Origin: Epiperipatus broadwayi
Taxonomy: Eukaryota; Onychophora; Udeonychophora; Euonychophora; Peripatidae
Reading direction: 5' to 3'
Length of the DNA stretch: 64,000 nt
Assembly: GCA_028023455.1 (NCBI GenBank)
Contig: JAQFVV010012405.1
Location: 3,659,149 to 3,723,148, forward strand
The notes beneath the pieces were generated by a model. That model made no database searches and was not told where the DNA came from. It saw only the letters and a list, made by a program, of their open reading frames with translations. This document shows positions 12,571 to 27,486 of this stretch, piece after piece (position 1 is the first letter of the stretch; every line of letters begins with the position of its first letter). Both the position numbers and the translations under genes were made by a program.

Positions 12571-12722
12571 ACTTAATTTCAACTTATTATACAGTAAGAA
12601 TTGATTAGTACTGCATCTTTGTTTCATTTCATTTAAACTTATTGTACAGTAAAAGTTAATTAGTGTCATATCTTTGTTTCATATAATTTAAACTTGTTGT
12701 ACAGTAAAAGTTGATTAGTGCA
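12571..12722. repeat. 55-bp minisatellite, about 2.6 copies
   Basis: AACTTATTRTACAGTAARA starts at 12,581, 12,636 and 12,691, giving an exact 55-bp spacing, with GCATCTTTGTTTCAT between copies. Copies differ at a few positions. Confidence 0.8.
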
Positions 12723-15683
12723 TTTAGATGATGGAAGGAGTTAAATTTGAACTATAACTTATTAGTTTAGATGGATGGAATTTTATCGATTTCAATTACT
12801 TATTTATTGCAAAACCAAGTAGATATTTTATTCTTATTGATTCATAATATTTCTTCCTGTATATTATTTGCATTTTTCATATCATAGAATTCTGTGGCCC
12901 TCCACTGAGCTAAGCTATAGTTGGACATTATTATAGGAGTCTCAATAGTAACTTAAGGTAGAATCAGATTAAATCCCCGGGTATTTATAGGATGGGTGTT
13001 GGGGGAGAGTTACTATATATATATATACCATGTTAAACATAGTACATATATTATGTTTAATGTGTTATCTGTTCTCCTGAAAAGCTAATGATGTTAGGTT
13101 TCATTGACAGAAACATGTAATATGTAAGAAGTTAGTTGATTTTTCATCAAACATTTCCATATATAACTATTAATTACTATAAACTTTTATAAAAAGTGTA
13201 ATTAAAATAATGCTTTATATATAAAAATGAAAATATTGAATATAATGATAATTAAATATTATATAAAATCTAAAAATCCACAGAAGTACTTTCAGCTAAT
13301 TTATTAACCCAGCTGAACTGCCATTAAATTAAAAAAAAAAAAACACCCCAAAGTACTTTTGTGGATTGAAAGACTGTATACAATAATTAATTGCCGTTAT
13401 ATTTATTATTTTTATTGTTATAACAATAGTTTTTAATTAATGGACATTTTATTTGCATTATATACATAATATTAACTTGAAATATAAACTCCAAACTTTT
13501 AAGTGATTAGAAATTGGGAGTTTATTTCTCTGATTAATATAACATGTTATTAATTTCTATTTAATTTAACCGTATATATTTGACAGTTTTTGTGTTTGTT
13601 TATAAGGTTCTTAAATTGACTAGAATTCTATCTTCCTTTAAATTTTACAATTGCTAATCTTATTGATTGGTGGAACATATAAAAATGACTTATTTTTATT
13701 TGTTTCATAGATAGTTTTGACACTAAAGGTTATTGTAACAATATGATTAGCAATAAAAAATAGAAAGTTTATTTATTTTTTGATTAATATTAAATATTTT
13801 GGTACTGTTTTATTTAAACATATGTATAAAATATAAGTAATAAAATCAAACTGGTTATCATATGTAAATTTATAAATCTGTCAAGGCACACTACAATTAG
13901 ATATTTATTTACTACCTAATTGTCGTAATGCCTTGATAATAGCCTGACATTTTATTAGTTTTTTTAAGCATGAGAATTGTGTTAATGTGGTTTCACCATG
14001 ATAATCCTAACTGACATTATTTGTTTTTATTCTAACTTTAAATGATAAATTATCTCTGTAAAATTTTAGAAAATCTCATAAAAAATAATATTTTCTAATA
14101 TTTTTATTATCTTGCATAATCGGTTTTTTTCTTCAAATTTTAGATTAAATTTTAAAATATAAACAATTTTCCATTTTTACTGCTGTTACATTAAAACATA
14201 TTTCTTCTAGTACTTATAATAAATTGAAAATCATTCATAATCATTGTCAAAAAATTTCTAAAAATCAGGTTCCACATATAATCTTCAACTGCCTTTTTGC
14301 ACAACTTGTTATTTTAGTTCTCCTATTCACTCTAACTTCCTTTCTAGTTTTTTTTTCTTTTTCTATAGACTTTCTTAACATCATCCTTTAATGTCATGTG
14401 CAGACTGTGTCTAATTTTTTTAACTTAGTCTTCAATAAATAATCAATTTTATTTATTTATTTTTCAATATCAACATTTCTAATCTTATTTTTACAACTTA
14501 TCTTTTTCACTCTTTCTTAATTCTATAAGTTCTGAATATCTCGCACAAAAAAATATCCTTCCAACAAATTCTTCTAACTTTATATACCTAAAGTTAAAAG
14601 AATATTTGTTAGTTTTCCTGTAAACCAAGATGACAGTTTGTATTTTTGATAAATATATAGTTTTGAGAGCCTACAATCTACTGAATATGTATTAGTTGTT
14701 AAATTAAAACAAAATTAATAAATCAATTGTTAAAATAAAAAGAAATAAATTCTGATTAATTTCATTAAGAAGTGTTATTTAATTTTTTTTTTTACTTAGA
14801 CACTTTTAACATTGTCATACTTTGTTTCAGTTCAAAATGTTTCTTTTTGTCAGCAGTTTTTTTTTTTTTGATAAATTGTCATAATGATAAAAATTTGGGA
14901 TCTTTCTGTCAAAGAATGTGGTGTAGTGAAATATTTCCAAAGGTATGGGATCTTGCCCTCTCTAAAAGTGTGCATTAATGATTATGATACAAAACTTTAC
15001 ATTCAAACACTCCTACAATAGGAATTGCACAGTATTGAGATGAATAAAGTGAAAATATTATATTTATATATTTTTCCCATTTTTCTGTTAATAAGATGTA
15101 CATATATAAGAATTAATATGTAAAATTTGAGTGCAATTGGTTGTAAATATGAATTATGTTTTTATACTATACCCATATTTTAACTAATTACAACCTTCAC
15201 CACATGGATGAATAATTTAAACAATTGCCAATCATGATAAAATAACATCCCAAGAATTGTGTATAAATATATTAAAGTAATCATGTTGCAATTGAGACTG
15301 CGTTGCAAAGGGTGTGTTTAGTGTTTACATTACCAATTTAAATACAACATATATGTCATCTGTACGTTAACAAATTCACACTTTAGCATCAAAGCTAGAT
15401 ACTTTGAGATAACTATATATGAAATTCAAACTACTTTTCTAGCATAAGTGACAAGAATGTTAATCTCCAGCTAACTTAATGAAGGCTATATTTAGTCAAA
15501 ACATATATACAGTGTGACAGGACTGGACAGACATCTTAAATTGAATAGTGATGAACTATCCCAAAGTTTATATTTACAATACAGTGCACAATAATATTAC
15601 ATATATTTTACCTGCATTTAGTATATATTATATTTCTCATGTCACACATAAGATATAATCTCTTTCATACATCAATATGGTCA

Positions 15684-15974
<291 letters not shown>

Positions 15975-16049
15975 GTAATTATCAAACCCATACTCAAATA
16001 TGTGTATTATTAAATTTATAGTTTCAACATACTGTTTATTAATTATAAT

Positions 16050-16155
16050 AGATAGATAAATAGATATATAAATAGAAAAACAGAGAGACAGACAGATAGA
16101 TAGATAGACAAACAGACAGACAGACAGATAGATAGATAGATAGATAGATAGATAC

Positions 16156-16201
<46 letters not shown>

Positions 16202-16222
16202 GGTATGTAGGTAGATAGATAA
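16050..16222. repeat. GATA/GACA microsatellite
   Basis: Compound array of GATA, GACA and AATA tetranucleotides, purest (GATA)n between about 16,126 and 16,200. No gene function is indicated. Confidence 0.95.
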
Positions 16223-17894
16223 AATAGACACACAGACATAAATGCTCTTTTTTAAAGTCATTACTTTTGAATAAAATCACATTTTAAAATCTGAATTACA
16301 CTTCAGCAATGTTGATATTTGTTGTAAATGATCATTTTCATTTTTTTGGACAAAAATAGTTTAAATATTAAAGATATAATAAATAGATCGATAGATCGAG
16401 TTTCAATATTTAGCATCTTGCTTTTTTTAAAAAAAAATTAGAATGAAGATATTTTTTCTTTAAACATAAACATCATATCATTAGCATAGATTAACAATCT
16501 ATGATAATTTTTTTCATCAAAAAGTCAGTATATGAAATATTAATTTAATTGTAGAAGATCATGATAGCCCTCCGTCCTTCCTAAACACTAATTTTTGCGA
16601 TATATTATGTTGTTCCTTCACAATAAAACCAGGCTTATGGTTTAGTAAATAAACCAAGTAATTACTTAATCATTTCAAGACTTAGTTTCTTTATCATTGA
16701 TAGTACGCAAATTATCGGTTCTACAAAGCATTGAAATATAAAGCAGGGAAAGCAGTATTTTTACAAAAATATATATCTAAATGGGTTTGGGCAAAAAATA
16801 TTTATTAGAAATTACTTGCAAATTACAATGGCATTCTAATTGCAGAAAAAGAGACATCTTAATAATCTATTTATTTGTTATCCTGCATTTCCATCAATCA
16901 TTAATATTATCTATAGGAAACTTTTCTTTCTAAAATTCTTAGACATCATCTTATTATAGCTTTCCACTATCTTTTGTCCTTAACTGTATTTTTTCAATGT
17001 ATTTTTAAGAAGATCATAAAAGTATCCACACAAAAAATAGAATGAGAATTATAAAAATAGGCTATTAAAAAGAGTAGGAGTTTAGACTGTAAAGGAATAC
17101 AATTAGGTGTAAAAAAAAGGATTATGAAAAAGTGAAGAGAAAAACATTTAGAGGTGTCTTAGAGATGCGACTTTGGAGAAGAATGAAAAAGATAAGATCA
17201 GTAATGATGAATGTTGAACATTATAAAGAAAAACAACTATTTTTTGAAGAAATTTTTAACTGTGTATGTATTTAAAAACAGAAAAACTATGAAAGATGTA
17301 TCAAAAGAGAGTATATGAAAAAATGAAGAAAACAAGTAGAATATAAAATGTTACTGGATGACCTTACAAAAAAAAATAAATATGAAATTCTGAAAAATCT
17401 TATGTGATGATAATTTCATAATTTAATTTTTGAAAAAATGCTAATAATATTCAACCATCTGCAACTACAAATACATATGTAGTACTAACTCTTGTCTTAT
17501 CTTGGTTTTTAAGTATAACATAAGTAAAAAGTCATTGTTTTGAATGAGAGTACATAAAATCCCTTTATGGTGATTTTTTGTCTAAACAAAGGTTTCATAA
17601 TAGTCCATGTGTTATGCAAATATTCGATAAACTTTTAAACATAGTTTATGAATTGAAGTTTATATTTCTATTAATTTTTATTATTAAAGTCTTCAATAAA
17701 AAAATGAGTGGTTTTATATTGCCATTAATGTAAAAATTCAATATTTTTTTTTTTTTTAAATTTTATTATTAGTCACAACTTCAACACTAATCTCTTAACT
17801 TTCTAAATCTAGCTACTAAAAAACTAAAATAAAGTACTCTTGAGAGAAACGATTAATTTCTTTTTTAATACCTTTAAGAATTTTAATAATAAAA

Positions 17895-17975
17895 ATTACC
17901 ATGTCATGCATTTAGTGAATCGAACCACGGCCATCGGAAACAGATATATGCACGTTCTGTATTGTACAAAGATGT
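17895..17975 (-). repeat. partial tRNA-derived SINE
   Basis: On the minus strand a B box (GGTTCGATTCA, 17,926-17,916) is preceded by GATGGCCGT and followed by ATGCATGACATGG. That resembles the ATGCTATGACATATG tail that follows the B box in the SINE copies at 62.6 and 63.4 kb. The A-box half is missing or too diverged. Confidence 0.5.
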
Positions 17976-18042
17976 TAGTTGTAAAAGATTGACAAATTGA
18001 ATTCTAAATTATAATGAATAAAAATAAATATATAAAAAATAT

Positions 18043-18105
18043 GTTTATAAAATAGCAATATGTGTAGTATTACTTCAAATGCAAACATATTGCTATTTTA
18101 TAAAC
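18043..18105. repeat. perfect 21-bp inverted repeat (hairpin)
   Basis: Arms 18,043-18,063 and 18,085-18,105 (GTTTATAAAATAGCAATATG and one more base) are exact reverse complements around a 21-nt loop. It could be a small fold-back or MITE core. No other copy was found by eye. Confidence 0.9.
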
Positions 18106-18894
18106 TCATATTATATATATATATATGTGTGTGTGTGTGATCAAAGAAGATTCAAGCTCTCTCTTTTAATATAAGGTGTTTAATCTTTGGAAAGAGCATA
18201 ATGAAGTTGGGTAACTATCATTTCCAGACTTGCATGGTCAACTGGTACAAGTCTTACTTTAAACATTTATGATTTTTATGTAGTAATTCATTCAAAGTGT
18301 AGGATGGCTCAGCTTAGTTTTCTTCAATAATAACTCTGATATTAACAACAGATTATTATCTTCTCTGCAAAGCTCTCTAAAACTTTGAAACTCTTTGATT
18401 GATGAAATTTGTTTTTCCCTTTAATAAGTTCATTTGGAAAACACTTTTTATGTACAAATATTTTTCCAGGGATGTTTTTATTTTTCAACTTTTTAATTAA
18501 TTCATTTATCTGTTTTATTTTTTTTTTTAAAGTGAAACTGTTAACATATTTTTTCATTTTAATTAAAGATACGTGTTTTTAAAAAAAAATAATTTAAGAT
18601 ATATTTTAAAACATTTTATTTTTATTTTCATATTGAAAAATATTGAAATATTTTATTTAATAAAATACCTCCAAACTTGAATTAATATAATTTTATTTCA
18701 TAAGCTTTTGTTTCTTTTCTAAAGATAAATCTTCTAATTATTATTTTTTGCTTGCTTTTTAAAACTAAATGTATGAACACATAATGCAATGAGAAAATCT
18801 ATTCTATATCTATAAAATTATAAGTGAAACAGAAGTGCCACAAAATGACCTAGTTTGCTAAAAATCCCAGATATACATTGTGAACATAAAGCTA

Positions 18895-19310
18895 AAATGG
18901 CCATTTTTATAATAAAAAAAATATTGTTGTTAAAAATCTGCAGAAAAGGGCACCTGCAGTAACAAATACAATATTTTGAAAAAGTATTAATAATAATTTA
19001 TTTAACAAGAAACTTGCTCTGGTCCAATTAAATATATATTTAAAATAATAGTTGCATTTATAAATAGTTATGGACTTATTTAATGCAAAAAAAAAAATAG
19101 AACATGAATTTTTCCTCATAGACAAGCAATATTTTATTATGAACATTTTTAGCAACTCTTTTATAAGATTCTATTATATAAGATTTAAGAATTAAGTCGG
19201 GGTAAAATAAAACTTTTAACAGAAAGACAATATTTATAGTAAAAAAACTATTAATAATTATTTGTTAAATGGTAAATTTGCTCTCATCCAATTACTAAAA
19301 AAAAAAAAAA
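18895..19310. repeat. dispersed repeat X, about 200 bp
   Basis: Key strings are GGCC..TTATAA, TGTTGTTAAAAAT, AAGTATTAATAATAATTTAT and TTGCTCTGGTCCAATTA. The family recurs in reverse orientation at 28,680-28,870, and its terminal portion recurs again at about 19,245-19,305. Unclassified and non-coding. Confidence 0.6.
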
Positions 19311-20379
19311 TGTAGTGTGCACATGCTAAAAGATATTAAATAAATAAAGAAATCATATACAGCATTTTGGTTTTTCCTTTTTTTGTTTTGAAAAAAAAAA
19401 AGAATGTTGGAATTTAGTCAGTGCCAAAGCCGAGGAGGTGGCGTTCCTTAATATACAATAAATAGTATCTGCAATTTGAATATATGTCATTATCTCTACA
19501 TAGTGAAAGCTTAATGTTACATTACTTCTTTAAACACATTATATACTTATTTATATATATATCAGAATTATATATATATAATAAAACTTTGTTAATTACA
19601 AACTATATACAAATATATATAATAGAACAAATTTATACGCAAAAGTTTGATGAAGCTACAACTACAGTGGTACAATGAGATGTTTAACTTGAATAGTGTA
19701 TAATCCAAATTTGAAGAGTGTTGCATTCTAATATAATTATGATGACTACACTGAAAAAAAGTTTAGATATTTATTTTCAGGAGTAAAATCTGATGGAAAG
19801 TGAAATTTGATGGGGGGTGATAATAGAAATAAGGGTTTAAGCTATGAGCGGGTACAATTGAGGTAGATTATTGATTGTCAAGTTTTGGCCATGGAAAAAA
19901 AAAATAGCTTTATGCTATTTACATGTATAAAACTTAAACAGATATTTTAGTGTGAGATAGATATTCTAATGTATGGACACTTGTCTAGGTTATTTAATTA
20001 AAATACAAAACCAACTATTCTGTTATTTTCCATATATTTTTATTATACATATTAAATAAAATTATTAAGTCTTAATTAATAAAAACAATTATAAAAATTT
20101 AAAAGTATTTTAATTACTTTCCTACCATTTTCAGCTACTGAAAATAAAAATATAAACTCATTAATTAATAGGAAAAGCACAAATATTGAAATTCATAAAT
20201 CTTGAGATGTCATATGATAGCAGCTGGCAGATTAGCAGTTTTTGGAAATTGGTAATAGTTATGAAAATAACTGAAAACACTTCTGATTTTATAATTATTA
20301 TTATTAATATTCATTGTTAATCATGCCAATTTTAATTATGATGTTTTATCGGGTAGGAAGTCAAGAAATTGAATTTGAA

Positions 20380-21215
20380 TTTTTCGCTCTCTATTGAGAA
20401 ATTTTGCAAATTTTTTTTTTTTACTGCTTTAAAATTCACATATATAATTTTTTCTAATATTTTAATTTTAAAAAAAATTCAAAATATGTCAGGTTAATTG
20501 AATAAATGGATCTCCAAAGTTTCTTAAACTCTATGATGATGGATACCTATTATATATTTGGTGATCTCAAACTTTGCAAGATTATTTTGAGAAAATATTA
20601 TGCTGGTCTAAAAACTTGACTTTGTGGAAAGTTTATGATTATTTTTGTATCATAATTGTATAATAATTATTAGAAATTAAAAAATGTATATTACTACATA
20701 TTTATTTTTTACAGAAATGTTTTAATTTTTAAATATAAAAGCTTATATTTTTCTGAGTAACATCATTATAGAGATTACAACTGTAGGAAACTCAACAGTC
20801 TAGAAAATGTCATCACTAAACAATCTGTAATAATATTTAGTGATACCATAAAAATTACTAAAAACTTGTAAACATTTAAAGTATAATATGATTGATTTAC
20901 TAATTTTTGAAAATAATTCATTCAGATTTTTAAAATGAAAAGCAAACAAAGAAAATTTCATTTATTTTGCAAATTTAACCTGTTCCACCTGAAATTTGTT
21001 GATGAAACAGTGCTTTGTTTTGATTAAAATCTAATTTTTAAAATAATTCTGAAAATCAAATATGATTTTTTAAAATTTATTTAATTTCTAACAGAAATAG
21101 CTATCAAATAAGATCAAATTTATTATATTCTGATAAATAATAATGGTTTAATATTAAAGTAAAAGTTGAAAGCTTAAAGTAAGAGGGAACAAAGCAATCT
21201 GTCTGAATACAAGAG
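20380..21215 (+). repeat. dispersed repeat Y, copy 1
   Basis: About 0.85 kb is collinear with the reverse complement of 29,525-30,465. Matching strings include TCTATTGAGAAATTTTGC, GTGATCTCAAACTTT, GTGCTTTGTTTTGAT, TGTTCCACCTG and TACAAGAGGGTTAA. No coding capacity. It is an old repeat of unknown class. Confidence 0.65.
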
Positions 21216-21239
21216 GGTTAATACTTAAGTTTTATTTAT

Positions 21240-24200
21240 TGCTAGAGGGTATGGCCCCTGTGACTTTCTCACTCAACCTCTGGAGCTCAATCTGCTCATT
21301 CACATTCTTTCAGAAGAACTTATGGAAAAATATTTATTTCTAACACTTCTTTCCATAGACTATATATTGTAACATGCTGAATGTCTTTGGGATCCATTAA
21401 AGCAAAGTTAAGCAGTGAGACTACCAAGTGGGTAAAAGTAATAATCAAATAAGAATAATAATAACAGTAACCATTGATCCCAAAACTGCTTTAACAAATA
21501 AATACTTATTAATTAATAATTGCCTAACTCAGAATAATGATAATAATGATAATAAATTTAACCATGAGACTGTGTTCCTATAATAAGGTGGACAGACTGC
21601 CTTAAAGTCAAATAACTATCAAAGACACATACCTGACTGCATAGAATTACAACCCTTTAAGAATTACAATCATATTTCCATGACTAACAATAATAATCCT
21701 ATTTAAATAAAGCTAAAATAATATTCCAACTAAATATTTGAAAATAATGATAGTAAAATTTATTATAAGAATAAAATAATATTTCTAATTTTAATTTGAA
21801 GTAAATCTTGATCTAAATTTTTATTATATTTTAATCTTTACCTCAGTGATATCATATTAAAGAAGGAACAAAGCATAGAAAATTGGATAACTAATAGCAC
21901 TTTTATGGAAATCCAATAATACAGATAAATTTAGAAAAATATAAAATAATATTATTAAACAAACTATATTAACTTTACTCTGCAATATGATAACTGAATT
22001 GTAAAATTAATTACTACAGGTCTTATAGGGTTTTAAAATAATTTAAGAAAGATCTTTATTATAATTTAAGAAATATAGTAAAATATAATTTGGATTATTA
22101 AAATACTAAGAAATCATCTTTTATTATGATCATTAATAATAATAACAATAACTTTTAATACTATAAATATAATATCACTGCTCGTATAATGAAAATATTT
22201 CAATAAAATTTATTATTTTTCTTTAATAAAGTAATTGGCATATGGATATCCAAATATACTCTGCTTACACATCTTAAAATAATAAGTTTTGTATTTGAAT
22301 GAAAAATAAATCAAATCATAATATTATTGAGTGTTACTAATTTTAAATACACAATGCTATAATATAAACATATGTGATGATTAAACATGATACTCTTGTG
22401 CATGATCCAATAAATTTTGATTTCTTTAACAGTTTTTCTTTTCATCCATGATAACTTATGAATGGATTATCATACAACCTTTGATAAAAATAATCATTTT
22501 CATAAGTTATTTCCATTAATACAATAAGTATTTCCACATAAAATAATTTATTATCAGTGTGTAAGTTAAATATAATGTAAATATTGGATCAAATTAAGAT
22601 CTGTGATGATAATAAATAAAAATAGAAAACTTAAATAATGGCAAAACAACAAACTTTGAATTTCATAAAAATCAACAATTTATTATAAAGACAATTTTTC
22701 ATAATTTACAAAAAATACTATTAAAATTTTATTTACATCATATGAAACATAAGACTTTTCCAGTGAGATTAATTGTTTATAAATTTCACTAGAACAAATT
22801 GAAAATTATGATTTTTTTACAAAATACAATTGACAACAAATTAGATTGTTAATTAATTAATTTCAGCAATTAAGTTTTTCTATTTCTTCCCAAATAAACA
22901 ATACAAATATTTTCCGTACCATTATGTATTTTCAAATGGGTAAATATTTTTTGACTAAGATAGCACAATTATGAGTTACACTTTACCCTAGTTATACTAA
23001 TATAAGCAATATAAGATACTACTACTACAGTAAGTGTTTTAGAAATAACTATTATTATTGAGTAAAAGCAGGTTTTACCTTTTATAGCAAATACATATTT
23101 CCTTCACTTAATTAATAAGCATATTCTCTGTTTTAATTAACTATTAACTATTTATCAATAATTAAGCTCTTCAGAAGTATAATTTCTAAAAGAATATTCA
23201 ATATACTTATGAATAAACTACAATACTTTGAAATAATAACTTAACCTTTTCGCTTGCAAGCAGCCATATTGAATATTTAAAAATTATGCTAAGTCACAAA
23301 TTTTATCATAATTTTTAAGTTTCATTAATAAAAAAAATGACATAATATATATTGTTTCAAAGATAAAACACCAAAGAATGTAATTAAGCTGAAAAAAATA
23401 TAGTCATTGATATTCAAAGTAATAAAAAAAGAATAAAAGTTAATATTTCTAATACTTATTTTCATATTACTTCATAAATTCTAAATTATCATGCATATAA
23501 CTTAAAATTATATTTTTGTTAGTAGGTTAGTTGGATTCATCATAAAATTTCTAAAAATGTAGTATATAATAACACTTACCTAAGTTAATCCATCACTTGA
23601 AAACAGTAGAATAAAGACATTAGTATCTTTCATTTTCCTCTGTAGCCCTTCAAAATGTATTTCCATACATGGGTTTGTAATATATATGTCATTCCTAATA
23701 ACATCCCTTATAACAAGTAGTTAATATTGATCAACATTTAGTATAATTTGAATATTATAATAAAGAACTTCAATAGTTTGTAATTTATTAAAAAGTACTA
23801 CTAAAATAGTCACCACATACAAAATAAAAGAATAAAATAAAATAAAAAGTGAATGAAATAGTAAATTCATTATAGAGTTAAACTTGAGGTACACAAGTTA
23901 ATAGTTTAGAGTCAGTGGATATAGTATTATTTATTCTATCCTTATAGGTTTTGAAGACTCACATTGTGTCATGCTACTATGACCATAAATTTAGTAATAG
24001 TTTCATCAACTGCCACTTCTCTTTGCATTTAATATGTAGCTTTGAAATTTACATTGCAATAGTGTATAATCGACCTAAGTTTATAAACTGTCAAAATCTT
24101 TACTTTTAGCATTTGCATATTTTTATTATTATTAAAATGCAGACAAAACATAGAAAAATCTAAATTGTGTCATAATATTTGCAAAATATGTTTACAATAT

Positions 24201-27200
24201 GTTTAATAATAATTTCAAATAAAATAATAATTAAAAAATATAGAAAAATAAATACTTACCGTTAAACCTCCCATAACATTGTCTTCAAAATACATCGGTA
24301 AAAAGTTTTATTTTTACTGATGTATTTTTTATGTTGAATGCTTTTCCAGTAACTATCAAAAAATAAAAAATAAATAAAAAAATTCAATCTGCTTGATCAC
24401 AAAAATTATCATAAAATGTTATTTTTTATTGTATAAAAGTAAAATTTACCTTTCTGGAAACTAGAGACAAAGATGGAAATGAAGATATAAAATGTGCATG
24501 TGTAGATTGCATAGATTTCCATTAATCTTAACCTGAACCTGGATGTTTATAATTTGAAAATCATTATCCACATTATGTGGGCATAAACACGAATTTGTTG
24601 TCATACTTAAAATAGTTGTAAATTTAAGATTAATGTATTATAATTATTCCCATTACATGTTTTTTAAATAGTAATTATGAACTATCTTATAATTATCAGT
24701 TGTAATTTAATTGACTATCTCTATTGTTATCATGATTATTTGAAAAAATCATGATTATTTCAAATTTCATATTTAAATTATCATTAAAGTTGCTTATATG
24801 GAATGCTAAGAACACTCATAGTACTACTAATCCTACACCCATAGAGGATATAAGTTCTAGATTTTGCAACTACGTACAAATATTTAAGTTTATGTGAATG
24901 GAATAACTTTCATCAAGACTTCAGCATATAATTGCTAAATTAGGTATGATGACTGCAATTGGGTTTTCTTATAAAGGCATTTTAATAACAGGAAATGGGA
25001 AATTTATGAGAATTACATCAAAATGGCCAAATCTGCACACATGACTAGAAGATCTATGTTTACCCTATGACTTATTAAACATAAAAAAAAATTGAATACC
25101 CATATAAACCAACAATTACATTTTGGCAGAAATCCTTAAGTTTAAAACACCATAAGCACACCTAAGCAATAAACTACAAGGTAAGATATCATGATACCTT
25201 TTCAAACAACAGCTGAGATATAGCTTAGGAATAAAAGATATAATTCCAACACAAAAATAAATAGATGCTTAATAGCAGGACTATAATCACTCTAATATAA
25301 TTATAATTGTAATGATAACAACAACATACCCATTGTGATAAAATACACATGTAAATAAGTGTTTAATATAAGAATTTACCATATAACACATATAAAATCA
25401 TGACTGTACCAATAATCAACCCTAAAAAACATCATTCACTCGGATGCAAAAATTCTTTATAAATTTCAAATGGCAATTAGCATAATATGAGAAATAATTT
25501 TTATAACCCAAAATATAGTAGATTATTTTACCTTTAAATTCAGAAATAATACTAATTGACCTAAAAATATGAAACAATTATAATAAATACAATATTCTGA
25601 ATCAATGATTAAATTACTGAAAATGTTATTATTTAATAATATTTATCCTGTGAAGTTCCATTGAAACATAAAAATAAATTTATTATTTACCACACCTTAA
25701 AAATACCTACACTATATTATTTCATATCCACACATAATGCATTTTAAAATTCAACAAGAAAATATTAAATATATTTTTTAAAGCATAATAATTTAAAATT
25801 AAAAGTAAAAAAAAAAAAGAAAATAAGAGAAAAGTTAATTTTCTATTTACCAACACACATTCAATGATAAGTTAAAAAGTCATTTGCAATTATTTTTTTT
25901 TCTTTTACTCATAGTTCTGAAAGTAAACTTTAAAATAATAACAGACGAATTCCAATAATTAATTCAGCAAAATTTTATTCTCAAGAGTTTCATTCCTTCA
26001 TTTATAAGTGATTCTAGTTTAAAAGAAATCATTTTGCTTCCTCCCCTCTTTTTAGTTACAGTTTCTGGATAATATGTACTATTGATAAAACACAAATTTA
26101 CTGCAGCATCTAGATTAATTTGTAAAATATTTCATTTTATATGTGTATATGATCTAATATTAGTTTCCAGACTTTTTTCTTTTTACCTTTGAAAACATAA
26201 TTAAAGACTATTATAATATATAAGTCTAATTAAAATTTATATTTCATCCATTCCTAGGTAATTATAATATATCCTACATATAAGTAGTACCTTCAAGTTA
26301 AATATTTTTTTGTTTTAAAACAGACTGATATACTGTTACAAAAAATAGTGATATAAATATAATTTATATTTTATCCATTCCATTATAAATATCATAGCAT
26401 ATTATATGCATAACTAATAATTTAAGTTTTAATATTTCTCATTTTGTAAGTTATTAAAACATTACAATAGGAGCAGGAATAAATAATTATAATAACAGTT
26501 CCATATTAAAATGCTAATGAGAAGATTAAATAGTTCTATTCTGTAGAATTAATACTAAGTTATTTTAAAATCATTTCAAAGTTTATAAGCAAACAGAGTA
26601 TGATTTATATAATATAACAAACAAATTCTTATGTAATATATCATTCATCTGTCAGTTGTTTCATTCCAGTTAAACCTTTTCCAGGGACATGACCAAGAAT
26701 TCCAGCAGTGATGCAATTCTGTCAACCCCATTCCATGTATTTTCCTTTCCTCTAATTGTTATGACAAGCAATATCAATGTAATCTTTTTTGAGAGTTGAC
26801 TGATTAATTTCTATTCCATTCTAACATTGCTTTAAAGAAAGATAAAATTTTAAACACATTTTTAAAAAAATAAATAATATTAACTGTTTCTTTTAGCAAA
26901 AATTCTTTTTTAAAATTGTTTATCACTTTTTTAAAAATGTCCATGCACACCCTTGCACAATTATTCTTTCTCCTTTTGTAGCTAATGCAATTGATTAGCT
27001 GATGTCTATTGAAATCAATCATTCAATAATATCGATTTCAGTTGCTAACTTTTAACTTCAATTTTTAGACTTAATTAAAAGACAGAAAGAAAGAAATATT
27101 TAAAAAATAGCAATTTAATTACATAATATTTAAACTTTTAATAAAATATTTTTATAATTATTTAATAAACTAAATATTATTAAACTAATGTTATATAACA

Positions 27201-27470
27201 AATTATTTCTCATATTTGTTTATTATTTATTAAATATTAAATACAAGTTAAAAAATTTTTAAAATACTTTTTAGGTAAAATAATTATTATCATTAGCAAA
27301 TTAAATATTGCAACATAACACACAGGAAAGACAAAGACATACATACATATCATTAGAAATGCTTTAATTGGATAATGCTTTCCCTTACTTAATATTCCCT
27401 AATGATTAATTTAAAATACTTTATAGATTTAATTTACCATTATTAAAATATAAACTATATTATTTTGATA
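21240..27470. other. long A+T-rich non-coding stretch
   Basis: More than 6 kb with no convincing open frame on either strand. The one longer frame (26,804-27,022, minus, 72 codons) has no recognisable domain. I see no RNA gene and no clear transposon terminus. Confidence 0.55.
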
Positions 27471-27486
27471 AGTACATTATTTATAC

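Larger units (their letters stand above)
8236..15670. other. long A+T-rich non-coding stretch
   Basis: There is no convincing gene in about 7.4 kb. The longest frame (9,447-9,698, plus, 83 codons) shows no domain I recognise and reads as chance. Two diverged local tandem duplications (10.6-10.9 kb and 12.6-12.7 kb) are listed separately. A 19-bp direct repeat (AACTGGCTAATAACATGTA) occurs near 12,017 and 12,075. Confidence 0.55.
16223..20370. other. A+T-rich non-coding stretch
   Basis: No gene is supported. A lysine-rich minus-strand frame at 18,342-18,557 (71 codons) has no recognisable domain and no flanking coding context. Repeats inside this stretch are listed separately. Confidence 0.55.

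Noticed and set aside
18342-18557. Lysine-rich 71-codon minus-strand frame as a small gene
   Set aside because: Composition is explained by A+T richness. No domain, start context or neighbouring exon was seen.
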